From: Nitriliruptorales bacterium
Lineage (GTDB): Bacteria; Actinomycetota; Nitriliruptoria; Euzebyales; JAHELV01
Assembly (NCBI GenBank): GCA_024644015.1
Contig: JAHELV010000010.1
Coordinates: forward strand, 16,563 to 53,578
Length of the DNA stretch: 37,016 nucleotides
Direction of reading: 5' to 3'
Below the pieces are notes generated by a model. That model saw only the letters and a program-made list of their open reading frames with translations, made no database searches and was not told the DNA's origin. The position numbers were made by a program, and so were the translations under genes. Below, in pieces: positions 1 to 7,627 of the stretch (positions are counted from its first letter, which is position 1; each line of letters opens with the position of its first letter).

Positions 1-72
1 CTCCCATGACCTACCGCTGCGCTACTTGAGGTCTGGCTCCCATGACCTACCGCTGCGCTACTTGAGGTCTGG
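1..72. repeat. Tandem 36-bp repeat, two copies, at the left window edge
   Basis: Positions 1-36 and 37-72 are identical 36-bp units. Each contains a 26-bp core (8-33 and 44-69) that begins GACCTACCGC and ends TTGAGGTC, with complementary GACCT/AGGTC ends. The same core, with one mismatch, occurs at 36986-37011 at the other end of the window. The units lie inside the rlmN reading frame (36 bp = 12 codons, no stop), exactly where the radical-SAM Cys motif should start. It could be a dispersed genomic repeat, a real insertion, or an assembly artefact at a contig end. Confidence 0.9.
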
Positions 73-422
73 CGCGCAGCGGGCGGGTAGCACAACAGCA
101 CGCTCTCGATCGCTTCGCCGTCCTCCAGACCCAGCAGCACCTTGTGGGTCAGGCCGCCGTCGGCCGTCTCGTGCCGCAAGGTCGCCGGCGGCACTGGCAA
201 CCGTGCTGCGAGTCGGGTTCGCAATGCGATCGGCAGATCGGTCATCAGGCTCGGATCGGTGACACCGCGTGCGAACCACTGGCGCAGCTGGCGGGCACGG
301 AACGCCGGTTCGCCGGCCAGCAGGTCCGCGAAGTACCGCGGTGGCGCGCGGTACGGGTCGACGGGGTCAGTGCGACCGCCGGCGGACGCGTCCGCGGCAG
401 GGGCCTGCTGGTCCCGGGACAT
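1..422 (-). CDS. rlmN: rlmN 5' fragment, dual-specificity 23S rRNA/tRNA adenine-C2 methyltransferase (partial, runs off the window)
   Basis: The frame opens at an ATG (420-422) overlapping the cdsA stop as TGATG. The first ~117 residues match the N-terminal part of RlmN: an F-R-A-R-Q-L-R-Q-W-F segment, then M-T-D-L-P and L-R-T-R-L, then G-L-T-H-K-V-L-L and E-S-V-L-L-C-Y-P. RlmN is a radical-SAM enzyme methylating A2503 of 23S rRNA and A37 of some tRNAs. From residue 118 the expected Cys-containing sequence (T-x-C-x-S-S-Q-x-G-C and then CxxxCxxC) is replaced by two copies of a 12-residue repeat (Q-T-S-S-S-A-A-V-G-H-G-S) encoded by the tandem DNA repeat. Either the gene is interrupted here or the window end is misassembled. 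It is the last gene of the rpsB-tsf-pyrH-frr-cdsA-rlmN series. Confidence 0.72.
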   Translation of the reverse strand, partial: MSRDQQAPAADASAGGRTDPVDPYRAPPRYFADLLAGEPAFRARQLRQWFARGVTDPSLMTDLPIALRTRLAARLPVPPATLRHETADGGLTHKVLLGLEDGEAIESVLLCYPPAARQTSSSAAVGHGSQTSSSAAVGHG

Positions 423-1333
423 CACAGCCCACCTGCCAGCAGGACGAGGTGGGCGACCGGAAGGGTGAACAGCATTGCGTCGACCCGGTCCATCATGCCA
501 CCGTGCCCCGGCAGCAGACGGCCGAGGTCTTTTATGCCCAGGGACCGCTTGACCGCCGACTCGGCGAGGTCCCCCGCGACGGCGACGAGCGCGACCAGGG
601 CGCCGAGCGCGATGGCCAGGCCGAGCGACACATCGTCGACGAGCAGCGGTGCAGCGATGCCGGCCACGAGCATGGCGGCCACCAAGCCGCCGGCGGCGCC
701 CTCCCAGGTCTTGCCGGGACTGATTGCCGGCGCCAGCTTGCGCCTACCGATTCTGCTGCCGACCGCGTACGCGGCGATGTCGCTCGCCGCCGTCAGCGCC
801 ACGGTGATGATGATGAACCACTCGCCACCGGGGCGGCGGAGCAACAGGCCGAGGAAGCTGGCGAGGTACGGGACCCACATCCCGATGAGCAGCGCGCCGC
901 CCGCGCTGCGCAGCGGTGCCGGATCTCGGCGGCTGGCGAGCGCCCACACCACGACGCCCAGCACCATGGCCACCAGCGCGGTGAGCTGACCGGCCGGCCC
1001 GTAGACGTACGCCGCGGCGAGCATGGGTATGCCGGTCAGCAGCACGGCGGTCGTCGGTGGGCGCCCGTCGGCGGTCCGCAGGGCGGCGTCCACCTCGAGG
1101 ATCGCGATGACCTCGATGGCCGCGACGAACGCCAGCATCGCCCACGCGTTGACGAACGCACTGACGAGGAACAGCACCGCGAACAGCACTGCAGAGCCAA
1201 CCGCCAGCGTCAGGTTCCGGCCGCCACGGGGTGGCGCACTCCCGCCGGCCGGGCCGCCCGCGAACGCGTGATCCCCGGCGGACGCGCTGCCGTCAGGCCC
1301 CGCCGGGTGACCGGGGTCGTCAGCCTGCGACAT
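422..1333 (-). CDS. cdsA: Phosphatidate cytidylyltransferase (CDP-diacylglycerol synthase)
   Basis: 303 residues, an integral membrane enzyme that makes CDP-diacylglycerol from phosphatidate and CTP for phospholipid synthesis. An N-terminal ~40-residue Gly/Pro/Ala-rich cytoplasmic segment precedes multiple hydrophobic helices. The family signature near the C-terminus is intact: S-A-V-K-R, then K-D, then L-P-G-H-G-G-M-M-D-R-V-D. The upstream S-P-G-K-T-W-E-G motif is also present. The length is normal. It follows frr by 12 bases and its stop overlaps the rlmN start, so it is probably co-transcribed in the pyrH-frr-cdsA-rlmN cluster. Confidence 0.96.
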   Translation of the reverse strand: MSQADDPGHPAGPDGSASAGDHAFAGGPAGGSAPPRGGRNLTLAVGSAVLFAVLFLVSAFVNAWAMLAFVAAIEVIAILEVDAALRTADGRPPTTAVLLTGIPMLAAAYVYGPAGQLTALVAMVLGVVVWALASRRDPAPLRSAGGALLIGMWVPYLASFLGLLLRRPGGEWFIIITVALTAASDIAAYAVGSRIGRRKLAPAISPGKTWEGAAGGLVAAMLVAGIAAPLLVDDVSLGLAIALGALVALVAVAGDLAESAVKRSLGIKDLGRLLPGHGGMMDRVDAMLFTLPVAHLVLLAGGL

Positions 1334-1345
1334 CTGCCCCGCCGA

Positions 1346-1903
1346 TCACACCTCGAGCAGCTCGCGTTCCTTGTTGGCCAGCAGCTCGTCGATCGTGCCG
1401 ACGTAGGTGTCGGTCAGCTTCTGGAGGTCGCCTTCACCGCGACGCTGCTCGTCCTGCGTGATCTCACCGTCCCGCTGCATCGTTTCGAGACTGCTCTTGG
1501 CACCGCGCCGGATGTTGCGGACGGCGACGCGCCCCTCCTCGGCGCGTTCCCGGGCCAGACGCACGAAGTCGTGCCGTCGTTCCTCGCTGAGTTCGGGGAA
1601 CACGAGCCGGATCACCGTGCCGTCGTTGGACGGGTTGAGCCCCAGATCGGCCTGCTGGATCGCGCGTTCGATGTCGCGCAGCGCGTTCGCGTCATAGGGG
1701 TTGACGAGCAGCATGCGCGGCTCGGGGACGCTGACGCCCGCGATCTGCTGCAGCGGGGTCTTGGTGCCGTAGTACTCGACCGGCAGGTTGGTGATCAGAC
1801 CCGGGTTCGCACGCCCGGTACGGATCTTGCCGAACTCACCCCTGGTGTGGTCGATCGTGTCCGACATCCGCAGCTCGGCTTCGGTCAGCACGTCATCAAT
1901 CAC
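1346..1903 (-). CDS. frr: Ribosome recycling factor
   Basis: 185 residues, the usual RRF length. With EF-G it splits post-termination ribosomes. I place the start at the GTG at 1901-1903 (M-I-D-D-V-L) rather than at the upstream ATG: a GGAGG Shine-Dalgarno lies 8 bases before it, the resulting length is canonical, and the GTG overlaps the pyrH stop (GTGATTGA). Diagnostic segments are K-I-R-T-G-R-A-N-P near residue 30, the N-P-Y-D region, and R-R-G-A-K near the C-terminal third. It is translationally coupled to pyrH and followed by cdsA. Confidence 0.96.
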   Translation of the reverse strand: MIDDVLTEAELRMSDTIDHTRGEFGKIRTGRANPGLITNLPVEYYGTKTPLQQIAGVSVPEPRMLLVNPYDANALRDIERAIQQADLGLNPSNDGTVIRLVFPELSEERRHDFVRLARERAEEGRVAVRNIRRGAKSSLETMQRDGEITQDEQRRGEGDLQKLTDTYVGTIDELLANKERELLEV

Positions 1904-2672
1904 TGTCGTCACCTCCGCGGCCATCGCTGCGGACAACCGTTCCGATCCGTTCACCCCGCGCGACCCGTTGGATGCTGTCATCGGTGTACACGTCGAACAC
2001 GACGATCGGCATGTCGTTGTCCATGCACAGCGACAGTGCGGTGGCGTCCATCACCTTGATTCCGAGCTGGAGGGCGTCGAGGTAGGTCAGCTCGTCGAAC
2101 CGGATCGCGTCGTCGTGGAGCATGGGGTCCTTGTCGTACACGCCGTCGACCTTGGTCGCCTTCAAGATCACGCGGGCGTTGATCTCCAGCGCCCGTTGCG
2201 CCGCCGCGGTGTCCGTGGAGAAGTACGGCTCGCCGAGGCCGGCCGCGAAGATGACCACGCGCCCCTTCTCGAGGTGGCGAATCGCACGGCGCCGGATGTA
2301 GGGCTCGCACAGTTCCTGCATCGTCACGGCGGACAACACACGGGTCGCCGTGCCCTCCTTCTCGATGGCGTCCTGCAACGCGAGCGCGTTGATGACCGTG
2401 GCCAGCATGCCCATGCTGTCGGCGCTCGAACGATCCATGCCCGTGGCCTGCGGCGACGTGCCTCGGAAGATGTTGCCGCCACCGACCACGATGCCGACCT
2501 GCAGCCCTTCTCTGCTGAGCTCGGCGAACTGGCGAGCCAGCGACACCAGGATCTTCGGGCTGATGCTCGAGTGCTCGTCGGCGAACGACTCCCCCGACAG
2601 CTTGACGAGGATCCGGCCGCCGCCAGTCGATCCGCTCACATCCGACGACCGACGCGTGGTCTCGGTGACCAT
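1896..2672 (-). CDS. pyrH: UMP kinase
   Basis: 258 residues. It phosphorylates UMP to UDP with ATP and belongs to the bacterial amino-acid-kinase-fold enzymes (hexameric, GTP-activated, UTP-inhibited). Visible motifs are L-V-K-L-S-G-E-S-F at the nucleotide-binding start, G-G-G-N-I-F-R-G, and the A-A-G-L-G-E-P-Y-F-S-T-D-T segment near the UMP site. The frame is open upstream, but the ATG at 2670-2672 gives a protein close to the usual ~240 residues. The upstream extension is Arg/Gly-rich and unlike the family. No strong Shine-Dalgarno marks the start. In the family, pyrH normally follows tsf directly; here an exported PLD-like gene separates them. Confidence 0.95.
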   Translation of the reverse strand: MVTETTRRSSDVSGSTGGGRILVKLSGESFADEHSSISPKILVSLARQFAELSREGLQVGIVVGGGNIFRGTSPQATGMDRSSADSMGMLATVINALALQDAIEKEGTATRVLSAVTMQELCEPYIRRRAIRHLEKGRVVIFAAGLGEPYFSTDTAAAQRALEINARVILKATKVDGVYDKDPMLHDDAIRFDELTYLDALQLGIKVMDATALSLCMDNDMPIVVFDVYTDDSIQRVARGERIGTVVRSDGRGGDDSD

Positions 2673-2922
2673 CACGACCGCCCGCCGCTGTCCGCGTCGC
2701 GGCATGCCGCAGCCCGCGCCGCGCTCCTGCTGTCCATCGTTGGCTCCCGGATCGGCGTCCGTCGCAGCGTACCCGACGCGGGACCCCGAGGCCGCCCGGC
2801 AGCCCACCCTCGCTGCGGCCTACTGCCGTCCGCGGTGCGCCGCCGATCGCCGGCGTCGGGCAGGCCCGGCGCCCCCGCGGACACGACCCGAACGGCCGGT
2901 CAACGACCTGCGAGCACCGGTG

Positions 2923-4086
2923 TCAGTCGGTCGACCGCGCGTACAGCTCGTCGAAGTGCCCGCGGTACTGGGAGAAGACGAACGGGTCCTCCACGCGCAC
3001 CCAGTTCTCATCGTTCTTGCGCAGCGCGGGACCCGTGAAGTTGTGCGATGAGGTGAACACGACCTCTTGATAGCGACCCTCGTACTCTGCGTCTATGAGC
3101 ATCAGCTTGTGATGCACGTCGACGACAGATCCGGGCATCTGCCGGACCTTGCTCTTCGTCAGGAAGGTCCGTGGGTCATTGTTGTTCCAGCTCGTGCCCT
3201 TCTGCACGAACGCTTCGTCCACAGAGCGTTGGATGATGATCTTGACGTTGCATCCCAGGTTCTCGAGCTGCTCGAGGCGCTGCTGGATGGCCGCCCGGCT
3301 CCTCGTGAACTTCGACAAGGCCAGCCATATCTTCGCGTCTCCGCTGCGGCATGCGGTGACCCTGTTCAGGATGGCCGCCACGACGTCGGTGTCGTCGCGC
3401 TCGAACACGTAGCCTCTCGTCGCGAGGTCACCGGCCCGCTCCCGGTCGCTGTCGGTCCACCCCCTCCAGCTCTGCGCGTTCAGGCGGTTCCAGTAGTCGC
3501 TGTAGAAGTCGTAGAGCCGGGCGTCGTTGGAGATGACGAGCAGGTCGTTGTAGCGGTCCGTCTTCTGCGTCACGGTCATGTTCGATGACGTGACCGCGAG
3601 ACGTTCGACACCGCCGATGTCCAGCAGGAAGAACCGGTTGTGCTGAATGCTCCGGTTCTGCTGGCTCGTGCAGCTCAGAGCGCAGACGGTGATCGGGACG
3701 CCGGCATCTTCCAGGATCCCGAGCGCGTTGGTCCCTGCGACCTTGTCGTCGACCACGACGCGGACGTCTGCGCCATTGGTCTTTGCGGTGGCCAGGTCGC
3801 TCGCGATGCCGGTCAGCGTCCAGGTGTACATCGCCAGGTGAACGCGATCGCCCGGCCCCGCTTCCCGCACGAGCTCTCTCAGCCTGTCAACGATCATGTT
3901 CTGGGAGAGCGCGGACCCCGTCGGGTCGTTGAAGCACACCTCGTAGTCACCGGCCGCCACGCAGCTTCCGGTGTCAGCTGCGGCGACGCCAGGCAGCATG
4001 GCGACAACCAGCACTCCGATGAGCGCGACCGCGGTGACGGTGCCGCGCAGTCGACCGAAACGTCGACCGTAACTGTGTCCGCCCAC
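2923..4086 (-). CDS. Exported phospholipase-D-superfamily protein (two HKD-type motifs, first one altered)
   Basis: About 387 residues. An Arg-rich N-terminus and a hydrophobic segment ending in A-A-A-D form a typical Sec signal peptide, so the protein is exported. Two PLD half-domains follow. Motif 1 (around residues 149-156) reads H-N-R-F-F-L-L-D, with Arg where HxK expects Lys. Motif 2 (around 325-332) is a full H-H-K-L-M-L-I-D. Several Cys suggest disulfides. The reaction is unknown: phospholipase, nuclease or another phosphodiesterase are all possible. I prefer GTG at 4084-4086, since a run of six G lies six bases upstream; the TTG at 4090-4092 abuts that run. The gene interrupts the tsf-pyrH interval and is visibly less GC-rich (3061-3120 has 32 G/C of 60), suggesting acquisition. 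Confidence 0.85.
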   Translation of the reverse strand: MGGHSYGRRFGRLRGTVTAVALIGVLVVAMLPGVAAADTGSCVAAGDYEVCFNDPTGSALSQNMIVDRLRELVREAGPGDRVHLAMYTWTLTGIASDLATAKTNGADVRVVVDDKVAGTNALGILEDAGVPITVCALSCTSQQNRSIQHNRFFLLDIGGVERLAVTSSNMTVTQKTDRYNDLLVISNDARLYDFYSDYWNRLNAQSWRGWTDSDRERAGDLATRGYVFERDDTDVVAAILNRVTACRSGDAKIWLALSKFTRSRAAIQQRLEQLENLGCNVKIIIQRSVDEAFVQKGTSWNNNDPRTFLTKSKVRQMPGSVVDVHHKLMLIDAEYEGRYQEVVFTSSHNFTGPALRKNDENWVRVEDPFVFSQYRGHFDELYARSTD

Positions 4087-4133
4087 GCACAACCCCCCGG
4101 CAGGTTCCCTCGTGACTCCGTTGCGCCGCGCGG

Positions 4134-4139
4134 ATCATA
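4134..4139 (-). promoter_or_regulatory. Candidate -10 element for the PLD-like gene
   Basis: TATGAT on the minus strand lies about 50 bases upstream of the chosen GTG, in the only sizeable gap between tsf and the PLD-like gene. The -35 region is poorly conserved. It would give the inserted gene its own transcription start. Confidence 0.3.
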
Positions 4140-4222
4140 ACCGTGAGACCGTCACAACAGGCGCTTGCGCACCTGTACGGGTAGCCGAAGGCTGACGCAG
4201 GGTTGAGCGGGCGTGATACCTG

Positions 4223-4837
4223 CTACGCGCCGATCTCGAACCGCGCCATGCGCGACACGACGATCTTCTCGCCGGAGGTGCGCTGGAACTCCTCGAGCAA
4301 CTGGCGGATCGTGCGCTTGTCGTCGCGCACGAACGCCTGATTGAGCAGGACACGGTCCTTGTAGAACGCCTGCAGCTTGCCCTCGACGATCTTGTCGACG
4401 ATGTGGTCGGGCTTGCCCTCGTCGCGCGCCTGCTTCTCGGCGAACTTCCGCTCGTCGGCGATCAGCTCGGCGTCCACGTCACCTTCGTCGATGACCGCGG
4501 GCCGCATGGCGGCGATGTGCAGTGCGATGTCGTTTGCCAGAGCGCGGAACGCTTCGCCCTTCGCCACGAAGTCCGTCTCGCAGTTGAGCGCCACCATGAC
4601 ACCGACCTTCGGCGGCAGACCCGGTGTTGGCGCGTGCAGATACGCGTGCACGATGCCCTCGCTGGCGCTGCGGTCGCCGACCCGGTCCCCCATCTTCGCG
4701 CCGGTCCGCTCGCGGACCAGCTCGGCTGCCCGGTCGAAGTCGCCGTCGGCGTCGACGAGCGCGCGCTTGCAGTCCATCATGCCGGCGCCGGTTGCCTCGC
4801 GAAGGCGCTTGACGTCGGCTGCGGTGATCTGAGGCAT
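4223..4837 (-). CDS. tsf: Elongation factor Ts, short form
   Basis: 204 residues; the nucleotide exchange factor for EF-Tu. The start is the ATG at 4835-4837 (M-P-Q-I-T-A-A-D-V), preceded by GAGGAAG. The UBA-like N-terminus carries L-R-E-A-T-G-A-G-M-M-D-C-K-R-A-L, and the core has N-C-E-T-D-F-V-A-K, the EF-Tu contact motif. At ~200 residues it resembles the short form found in Thermus and many Gram-positives rather than the ~280-residue E. coli protein. It lies 87 bases after rpsB, its usual partner; the downstream neighbour is the inserted PLD-like gene instead of pyrH. Confidence 0.96.
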   Translation of the reverse strand: MPQITAADVKRLREATGAGMMDCKRALVDADGDFDRAAELVRERTGAKMGDRVGDRSASEGIVHAYLHAPTPGLPPKVGVMVALNCETDFVAKGEAFRALANDIALHIAAMRPAVIDEGDVDAELIADERKFAEKQARDEGKPDHIVDKIVEGKLQAFYKDRVLLNQAFVRDDKRTIRQLLEEFQRTSGEKIVVSRMARFEIGA

Positions 4838-4924
4838 GTCGTGTGCTTCCTCGTGTTGGTGAGCAACGGATCGGCGTCGGCGCACGCGACGCCGGGGCCG
4901 TCCGTCGTGGGGATGGCGCCGAGC

Positions 4925-5950
4925 TCAGGTCTGGGCGGGAGCCTCGGCAGGCACGTCGTGGCGCTCCGCCTGCGGTTCCTGCCCGGGTGCTGGCTGGGTC
5001 TGCGGGTCCGTGGGCACAGGCGGCGCCGGCTGGGGGTCAGCGGCCTCGCCGGCAGCGGCCTCATCGGTAGCCGCATCGTCGGCAGCCGCATCGTCGCCCG
5101 GCGCGGCCGCCTGTGCGGCCTGCCGCGCCGCCTCCTCCTGTTGCAGCGCGATCTCCCACTCGGCGAGAGGCTCGCTGGCCTCCTCGGTGGCCTGGACCGG
5201 AGTGCCCGCGACCGCGGCCACGGCTGCGGCCTGCTCGGCCACCACCTCGTCGCGGCTCCGGCTGGCCATGAGCTGGTAGCCCTCAGCGCACGCGTCGGCG
5301 ATCAGGCGCGTGAGCAACGCACCCGATCGGATCGCGTCGTCATTGCCTGGAATCACGTACTGCACCTCGTCGGGATCGCAGTTCGTGTCGACGATCGCGA
5401 TCACCGGGATGCCAAGCCGGTTGGCCTCGCGCACCGCGATGTGCTCCTTGACCGTGTCGACCACCCAGATCGCAGACGGCAGCTTGTTCATCCCACGAAT
5501 GCCACCCAGGTTGCGCTCCAGCTTGTCGCGCTCGCGCCGCAACGACAGCGCCTCCTTCTTCGGCAGCACCTCGAGCCGGCCGTCGGTCTCCATTTCCTCG
5601 AGCTCGCGTAGGCGGGTCAGACGCAACTTGATCGTCTCGTAATTGGTCAGCATGCCGCCCAGCCAACGAAAGTTGACGTAGGGCATGTTGACGCGCATCG
5701 CCTGTTGCTCGACCGCTTCCTGCGCCTGCTTCTTGGTGCCGACGAACAGCACCGACCCGCCCTTTGCGACGGTGTCCCGCACGAAGTCGTACGCGTTCTC
5801 GAGCAGGCCGATGGTCTGCTGGATGTCGATGATGTAGATGCCGTTGCGCTCACCGAAGATGAAGCGCTTCATCTTGGGGTTCCAGCGCCGGGTCTGATGG
5901 CCGAAGTGCACGCCGGCTTCGAGCAGCTGACGCATGGTGACGGCGGACAT
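4925..5950 (-). CDS. rpsB: 30S ribosomal protein S2 with a long acidic Ala/Pro-rich tail
   Basis: 341 residues. The start is the ATG at 5948-5950, with AGGAG upstream; the frame's further 5' extension is not S2-like. The core (residues 1 to ~235) has the S2 hallmarks [19 protein letters not shown] and [14 protein letters not shown]. About 100 extra residues follow, dominated by Ala, Asp, Glu and Pro, with low complexity and no predicted fold. Such tails occur on some actinobacterial ribosomal proteins; rpsP in this window has one too. S2 binds the 30S head/body junction and recruits S1-like factors. It is transcribed ahead of tsf. Confidence 0.96.
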   Translation of the reverse strand: MSAVTMRQLLEAGVHFGHQTRRWNPKMKRFIFGERNGIYIIDIQQTIGLLENAYDFVRDTVAKGGSVLFVGTKKQAQEAVEQQAMRVNMPYVNFRWLGGMLTNYETIKLRLTRLRELEEMETDGRLEVLPKKEALSLRRERDKLERNLGGIRGMNKLPSAIWVVDTVKEHIAVREANRLGIPVIAIVDTNCDPDEVQYVIPGNDDAIRSGALLTRLIADACAEGYQLMASRSRDEVVAEQAAAVAAVAGTPVQATEEASEPLAEWEIALQQEEAARQAAQAAAPGDDAAADDAATDEAAAGEAADPQPAPPVPTDPQTQPAPGQEPQAERHDVPAEAPAQT

Positions 5951-6187
5951 GACAACTCCTGTGGGTACGCACGGCCGCTGTGGGCCGTACTTCGGTTGTG
6001 CGTCGCAGCCGCCGGGCGCGACCGCCGTGGTCGAGCGATGGATCTTCCCCGTGTCGGAACACAGGACCGCAGATCCCTCGAGGCTGCTGTGGATTACGGC
6101 GTCAAGACAGTGGTGTGGCGTCGACGCCGCACCAACGAGCATACATGCGCCGCTCCCCCACGACGTGCGCCCGTAGGGAGCGTGCGG
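5951..6187 (-). promoter_or_regulatory. rpsB 5' leader with hairpin and candidate -10
   Basis: The 237-base gap upstream of rpsB carries a TANNNT -10-like TATGCT at 6138-6143, which would give a ~180-base leader. A 6-bp hairpin (ACGGCC/GGCCGT, 5971-5988) sits about a dozen bases upstream of the Shine-Dalgarno. S2 operons are autoregulated through their leader in E. coli, so a similar role is possible, but no conserved S2-binding motif was recognised. Confidence 0.3.
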
Positions 6188-6730
6188 TCAGTCGCCGCCA
6201 TCGACGGGCACGAGCTGGACCCGCCACCCACCGAGCAGGCCGAGCGGATCGATGTAGGCACCGCGGTGGCGCGCGCCCCAGTCGACACGCGCACCGTCGG
6301 TGGCGCGTCCCAGCGCCGACCCGACCGTCACCCGGTCGCCGACCGCCACCACCGGGTCGAGACCGCTGTAGGTCGTGTTGAGCCAGCCGCCATGCGCCAC
6401 CGTCACCCAGACCACCCCACCCACAGCGCCGGCGAACGCAACCGTGCCCGCCAACGAGGCCCGCACGACCTCCCCTCGTCTCGCGGCGAGGTCGACGCCA
6501 CGATGACCCGGCCCGTACGGCGTGACGGGCCGTTCGAACCGGCGAAGCACGCGGCCGCCCACCGGCGCGACGGCTGGCGGCCACAGCGCACTGCTGGAGG
6601 TACCGGCTGTCGGCGGCGTCGGGACCGGAGACGGTTCGTCGGCGTACCCGGGCGCTGTCGTTGCCAGCAACAGCGCCAGCAGCTGGATCGCGATGCCGAG
6701 ACGTCGACACAAACCGCTCGTTGGGCTCAT
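6188..6730 (-). CDS. Secreted M23/LytM-fold protein, probably catalytically degenerate
   Basis: 180 residues: signal peptide to about residue 30 (hydrophobic core, then G-Y-A-D), a short Pro/Thr linker, then a LytM domain (about 60-170). H-R-G-V-D-L supplies the first Zn ligands His and Asp, and V-A-H-G-G follows. The final HxH motif, normally H-x-H-x-G, reads R-V-D-W-G, so the last metal/catalytic His residues are missing. A LytM gene between rpsB and the WhiG sigma/xerC genes is a known actinobacterial arrangement (Rv2891 region). I infer a peptidoglycan-binding or hydrolase-activating role rather than endopeptidase activity. It overlaps nothing and ends 237 bases before rpsB. Confidence 0.85.
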   Translation of the reverse strand: MSPTSGLCRRLGIAIQLLALLLATTAPGYADEPSPVPTPPTAGTSSSALWPPAVAPVGGRVLRRFERPVTPYGPGHRGVDLAARRGEVVRASLAGTVAFAGAVGGVVWVTVAHGGWLNTTYSGLDPVVAVGDRVTVGSALGRATDGARVDWGARHRGAYIDPLGLLGGWRVQLVPVDGGD

Positions 6731-6802
6731 GCCAGCGACGGTAGCCTCGCCGGACCGCCGGCCGCGTGGCCAAGCCAGGTCGCTGTGGACGGATACGGCG
6801 CG

Positions 6803-7627
6803 TTACTCGGCGGGGACGATCAGTTTGGCTCGCAGCGCGAGGACCGCCCTCGTATGCAGCTGGGAGACCCGCGACTCGGTCACCTGCAGGATCTCACCGA
6901 TCTGCGCGAGCGTCATCCCTTCCAGGTAGTACAAGACGATCACCGTCCGGTCGCGGTCGTCGAGACGCTCGATGGCGGTGCGCAGCGCGGCGCGCTGCTC
7001 GGCATGCTCGACCCGTCCCTGCGGATCCTCCGCCCGTGGGTCGTGCAGCGTGTCCGCCAGCGTGCGATGCCCGCCGTCGTCGTCGAGGAACAACGCGTCC
7101 AGCGCGACCAGCGAGGTCAGCGACACCTGGTCGAGCACGTGATGGAGCCGCTCGAGATCGATTCTCATGTGCGTGGCGAGCTCGGTGTCGGTGGGTGACC
7201 GGCGTAGCGCAGCCTCGAGCTCGGCGATCGCGCGTTGCACCGCCCGGGCGTGGTCGCGCACGGCCCGAGGTACCCAGTCCGTCGCTCGCAACTCATCGAC
7301 GATCGCCCCCTTGATGCGGGCGATCGCGTACCCCTCGAACCGGACCCCGCGCCCCGCGTCGAAGCGTTCAATCGCGTCGATCAGCCCGAACATGCCGTAC
7401 GAGATCAGGTCGCCGGCGTCGACGGTCGCCGTTATGCCGACCGACAGCCTGCCGGCGACGTACTTGACCAGCGGCGCATAGTGCAGGATCAGCCGCTCGC
7501 GAGCGGTCTGATCGCGAGCCCGGTCCCAGCGCTGCCACAACGCGTCGACCGTCGGCTCGGCGGCGACCGGTGTGGTGTCGCCAGCCGCGTCGTCGGCGTC
7601 AGGCGCGCGGGTGCGCATGTTCATAGG
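6803..7627 (-). CDS. whiG: FliA/WhiG-family RNA polymerase sigma factor
   Basis: About 274 residues. Regions 2-4 of a group-3 sigma-28 factor are visible: [16 protein letters not shown], then [18 protein letters not shown] (region 2), D-W-V-P-R-A-V-R (region 3), and a C-terminal helix-turn-helix with [17 protein letters not shown] (region 4.2). WhiG controls sporulation in Streptomyces and FliA controls flagella. No flagellar gene is in the window, and gene order (xerC-whiG-M23-rpsB) follows Streptomyces, favouring WhiG. The start is uncertain: ATG at 7625-7627 and 7619-7621 both overlap the xerC 3' end and neither has a good Shine-Dalgarno. Candidate target promoters are at 19115-19141 and 17061-17088. 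Confidence 0.9.
   Translation of the reverse strand, partial: PMNMRTRAPDADDAAGDTTPVAAEPTVDALWQRWDRARDQTARERLILHYAPLVKYVAGRLSVGITATVDAGDLISYGMFGLIDAIERFDAGRGVRFEGYAIARIKGAIVDELRATDWVPRAVRDHARAVQRAIAELEAALRRSPTDTELATHMRIDLERLHHVLDQVSLTSLVALDALFLDDDGGHRTLADTLHDPRAEDPQGRVEHAEQRAALRTAIERLDDRDRTVIVLYYLEGMTLAQIGEILQVTESRVSQLHTRAVLALRAKLIVPAE

Noticed and set aside
8-69. The repeat contains TAGCGCAGCGGTAG on the minus strand, which resembles a tRNA D-arm.
   Set aside because: The flanking bases do not form an acceptor stem, anticodon arm or T-arm, so it is not a tRNA or an obvious tRNA remnant.
1-72. Possible CRISPR repeats because of the 36-bp unit length.
   Set aside because: The two units are directly adjacent with no spacer, and lie within a coding frame; no cas genes are present.
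1904-1981. Longer N-terminus for frr starting at ATG 1979-1981 or 1922-1924.
   Set aside because: GTG 1901-1903 has a GGAGG at ideal distance, gives the canonical 185 residues and overlaps the pyrH stop; the extension is not RRF-like.
4087-4092. TTG start for the PLD-like gene.
   Set aside because: The six-G Shine-Dalgarno abuts the TTG with no spacing, whereas GTG at 4084-4086 has a six-base spacing.
4155-4176. Possible terminator after tsf (CAGGCGC...CCTG).
   Set aside because: The stem is imperfect, with only a two-base loop for the full pairing and no T-run.
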